A stretch of DNA of 7,907 nucleotides from Candidatus Hydrogenedentota bacterium (GTDB lineage Bacteria > Spirochaetota > Leptospiria > Turneriellales > J094): assembly GCA_003695005.1 (NCBI GenBank), contig RFJE01000337.1, positions 1 to 7,907 on the forward strand. The letters are read 5' to 3'. The position numbers were made by a program, and so were the translations under genes. Below the pieces are notes generated by a model. The model was given only the letters and a program-made list of their open reading frames with translations, was not told the DNA's origin and ran no database searches. Shown here one piece after another: positions 6,126 through 7,907 of the stretch (positions are counted from its first letter, which is position 1; each line of letters begins with the position of its first letter).

Positions 6126-7257
6126 ACTGCATATTTTTTTGCTCAATCACTGCGTCAAGATGGCTTAAATGCTTTAAAAAATGAGATAAACTTAAAATCA
6201 CCTCGTCGGGATTGTGCAAATGCAGACTAATGCGTAAACGCTCCTGCCCTGCCTTTACCGTTGGTGCTACAATCGGAATTATGCCAAATCCTTTTTCTTG
6301 CAAAATGTTTGCTACTTCTTTTACTTTGTTTTCGGTTGGAATCACAAAACCTAAAATTGGTGAAAGGTTTTTTACGTTACCGTATAAATTTTTTTGGAAT
6401 AACCTCACTTTTTTGTTTAAATGGTTTTGCCATGTTTCTGCGTGTTGCTCCAATTGTATTAAATTGTAAAGAAGAATGGATGATAAAAGGGGCGAAGGCG
6501 CGGTGGTATAAATAAAGCTACGTGCAAAATTGATGCAATAATCAATCACTGTATCACTAGCCACAACACAGGCACCCGAACACCCTGCTGCTTTGCCAAA
6601 AGTTAAAATTCTCGCAAAAACATTTTCGTTGGCAAAGCGGCCTGCACCTTTTTGTCCAAATACTCCAAAGCCATGTGCTTCATCCACAATTAAATAAGCG
6701 TGATACTTTTCGCACAAAAAGGTGATTTCAAGGGGGGCTAAACTACCATCCATAGAATACACCGATTCAATGACCACAAATTTTTCTCGGGCTTTACTTT
6801 TTTTTAGCAAATGCTCTAAATGGTTTAAATCATTGTGCTTAAAGCGAATGCGGTTTGCATGAGAAAGTCGAATCCCATCTTTTAATGACGCATGAATATC
6901 GGCATCAAAAAAAAGAGTGATTTGTTTTTGACCAATGGCAGAAAGCAAGCCGAGATTAGCCATATAGCCGGATGAAAAATAAAGTGCCTTCTGGTTTTGG
7001 CTCGCGGCCATTTTTTCAACTTGCTTTTCTACTTCGTTTAGTATCGGATGGTTTCCACTAATTAAGCGTGATCCCCCACTGCCTTGCGGAAGTTCTTTTT
7101 GCAAAAAGAAATCTAGCGGATGATTTTGAATGGCTAGAGAAAAATAGTCGTTAGAACAAAAATCTTTTTCCTTTGCAAACGAAAGTTCTGGAAGGATTCG
7201 AAATCGATTGTTTTTCTTTCGATCATTTAGTTTTTGCTGAATAAAATCTGGAATCAT
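6109..7257 (-). CDS. bioF: BioF-like PLP-dependent alpha-oxoamine synthase (8-amino-7-oxononanoate synthase or relative)
   Basis: At 382 residues it matches the usual length of 8-amino-7-oxononanoate synthase, which condenses alanine with a pimeloyl thioester in biotin synthesis. Visible family motifs are DFCSNDYFSLA, GSGGSRLISGNHP (58-71), FSSGYMANLG, DADIHASLKDG with PLP-stacking His122, IESVYSMDGSLAPL, VDEAHGFGVFG with Asp192 and His195, and TFGKAAGCSGA with Lys222 as the Schiff-base lysine. The C-terminus has IVAPTVKAG and RLRISLHLHN. All catalytic residues are present. Relatives with other substrates (2-amino-3-ketobutyrate CoA ligase, serine palmitoyltransferase, 5-aminolevulinate synthase) share these motifs, and no other biotin gene is in the window, so the exact reaction is inferred. 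Its ATG overlaps the pth stop as ATGA, and its end overlaps the TraB start. Confidence 0.85.
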   Translation of the reverse strand: MIPDFIQQKLNDRKKNNRFRILPELSFAKEKDFCSNDYFSLAIQNHPLDFFLQKELPQGSGGSRLISGNHPILNEVEKQVEKMAASQNQKALYFSSGYMANLGLLSAIGQKQITLFFDADIHASLKDGIRLSHANRIRFKHNDLNHLEHLLKKSKAREKFVVIESVYSMDGSLAPLEITFLCEKYHAYLIVDEAHGFGVFGQKGAGRFANENVFARILTFGKAAGCSGACVVASDTVIDYCINFARSFIYTTAPSPLLSSILLYNLIQLEQHAETWQNHLNKKVRLFQKNLYGNVKNLSPILGFVIPTENKVKEVANILQEKGFGIIPIVAPTVKAGQERLRISLHLHNPDEVILSLSHFLKHLSHLDAVIEQKNMQYDSNR

Positions 7258-7775
7258 AGAAACAAAGCTTCAAAAACTTCTTTTATCTTTTCGTATGGAA
7301 GACTATCTGGATTAAATTTTTTTAGTAAAAAGTCGGCGACGCTTTCCTGTGGATTTTCCGGACGCCCAACGCCAATCCGGATTCTGTAAAAATTATTTCC
7401 TGCACATTGGATAATGTCTCGCAAACCATTATGCCCTCGGTGTCCACCGCTAAATTTTAATTTTACTTCTCCGGCAGGTAAGTCAATTTCATCATGCAAA
7501 ACAAGCATATTCTCGGGCTGTAAGCCATAGTATTTTAATGCAGGACAAACGGCCTGACCGGACAAGTTCATATATGTCATTGGTTTTAAAAGCTGGAAAG
7601 TGCCAACAGTAGAATTTGCTTTTGCCACAAGAGCCTTTAGTTTTTTTTGCATTTTCCAATGCGCATCGGGAAATAAAAAATCCAAAGCTAAAAAGCCGGC
7701 ATTATGCCTTGTAAACTGGTACTCTTCGGTTGGATTGCCTAAACCAACAATGAGTTTTATCGATGGCTTTTTCAC
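7254..7775 (-). CDS. pth: Peptidyl-tRNA hydrolase
   Basis: This enzyme releases peptides from peptidyl-tRNA that drops off the ribosome, recycling the tRNA. The residues matching the E. coli active site are all present: Asn14 in GLGNP, His24 in TRHNAG, Asn70 in KPMTYMNLSG, Asp95 in VLHDEIDLP and Asn116 in GGHRGHNGLRD. The product is 173 residues, somewhat shorter than the roughly 190 of many homologues, mainly at the C-terminus. The start is GTG, and the G is shared with the TAG stop of the preceding gene (TAGTG). No in-frame ATG lies upstream before a stop, which supports the GTG. The gene ends in ATGA with the BioF-like start. Such overlaps imply translational coupling. Confidence 0.96.
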   Translation of the reverse strand: MKKPSIKLIVGLGNPTEEYQFTRHNAGFLALDFLFPDAHWKMQKKLKALVAKANSTVGTFQLLKPMTYMNLSGQAVCPALKYYGLQPENMLVLHDEIDLPAGEVKLKFSGGHRGHNGLRDIIQCAGNNFYRIRIGVGRPENPQESVADFLLKKFNPDSLPYEKIKEVFEALFL

Positions 7776-7906
7776 TATGTGTGCATGCCACGGTTTGGCT
7801 GAAAATTGCCCATATAAAAAGCCACCGATGAATTATCCGATAATTGAAATGGCCATTCCGTAAAGCATAACGGAAAAGCCTCTTCGATTTTTTCCACAAA
7901 GTGGAA
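7775..7906 (-). CDS. C-terminal 43 residues of an unrecognised protein (partial)
   Basis: One minus-strand frame is open from the window edge and ends in TAG, which shares its G with the GTG start of pth. It reads FHFVEKIEEAFPLCFTEW, continues through SVAFYMGNFQP and ends NRGMHT. The frame is preferred over two alternatives. One has an internal TAA, and the other would run about 74 bases into pth. The tight junction and the normal amino-acid composition support a real upstream gene in the same operon. I do not recognise the family. It is not obviously ribosomal protein L25, a common neighbour of pth. Confidence 0.6.
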   Translation of the reverse strand, partial: FHFVEKIEEAFPLCFTEWPFQLSDNSSVAFYMGNFQPNRGMHT

Positions 7907-7907
7907 C

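Noticed and set aside
6126..6146. TTG start seven codons upstream for the TraB-like protein
   Set aside because: It would lengthen the overlap with the BioF-like gene to 38 bases and adds no conserved residues. The ATG at 6125 is simpler.
7702..7899. 65-codon minus-strand frame overlapping pth and the partial gene
   Set aside because: It would overlap the start of pth by 74 bases in another frame. The neighbouring frame ending at TAGTG explains the region better.
1..7907. CRISPR array, insertion sequence or integrase
   Set aside because: No regularly spaced repeats, transposase or integrase motifs or terminal inverted repeats were seen in either strand.

Overview
The window is an AT-rich stretch of bacterial chromosome. 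It uses the standard code, its tRNA genes do not encode CCA, and genes fill nearly all of it. The organism cannot be named from these bases. One weak clue is the long histidine kinase: a beta-rich extracytoplasmic domain of the '...DVDKTYVNGYFIGKTGQFPP' type followed by about seven membrane helices, an arrangement I associate with spirochaetes of the Leptospira group and other Gram-negatives with 7TM-DISM receptors. A spirochaete-like origin is therefore a guess.

Left end (1-383): two tRNA genes on the minus strand, tRNA-Lys(UUU) then tRNA-Glu(UUC) in transcription order, 23 bp apart, with a plausible promoter upstream of tRNA-Lys. Between them and the rightward kinase gene lies a control region with a strong 37-base imperfect hairpin and a 13-base palindrome that covers the start of a distant Shine-Dalgarno-like sequence. 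A perfect 8-bp inverted repeat sits just beyond the tRNA-Glu 3' end.

Centre-left (384-2618, plus strand): a 744-residue membrane sensor histidine kinase. It has a normal H box, N box and G2 box but no recognisable DxGxG (G1) box, and no response regulator lies nearby. Its stop codon interlocks with that of the convergent operon in a shared TTAA.

Right two thirds (2615-7907, minus strand): one tightly packed operon running leftward. In transcription order it holds the end of an unrecognised gene, pth (peptidyl-tRNA hydrolase), a BioF-like PLP acyl-transferring synthase, a TraB/PrgY-family membrane protein, and a 760-residue fusion of an ATP-grasp ligase with an FMN-dependent alpha-hydroxy-acid oxidase. 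The junctions are TAGTG (1-nt overlap), ATGA (4-nt overlap), a 17-nt overlap and a 1-nt gap. The starts lack clear Shine-Dalgarno sequences, so translational coupling is likely.

The most interesting item is the ATP-grasp/FMN oxidase fusion with a four-cysteine motif at the domain junction. It is co-transcribed with a carbon-carbon bond-forming PLP enzyme and a putative membrane hydrolase. The last three operon genes could form an undescribed small-molecule or amide/oxidation pathway, but the sequence alone does not give a substrate.
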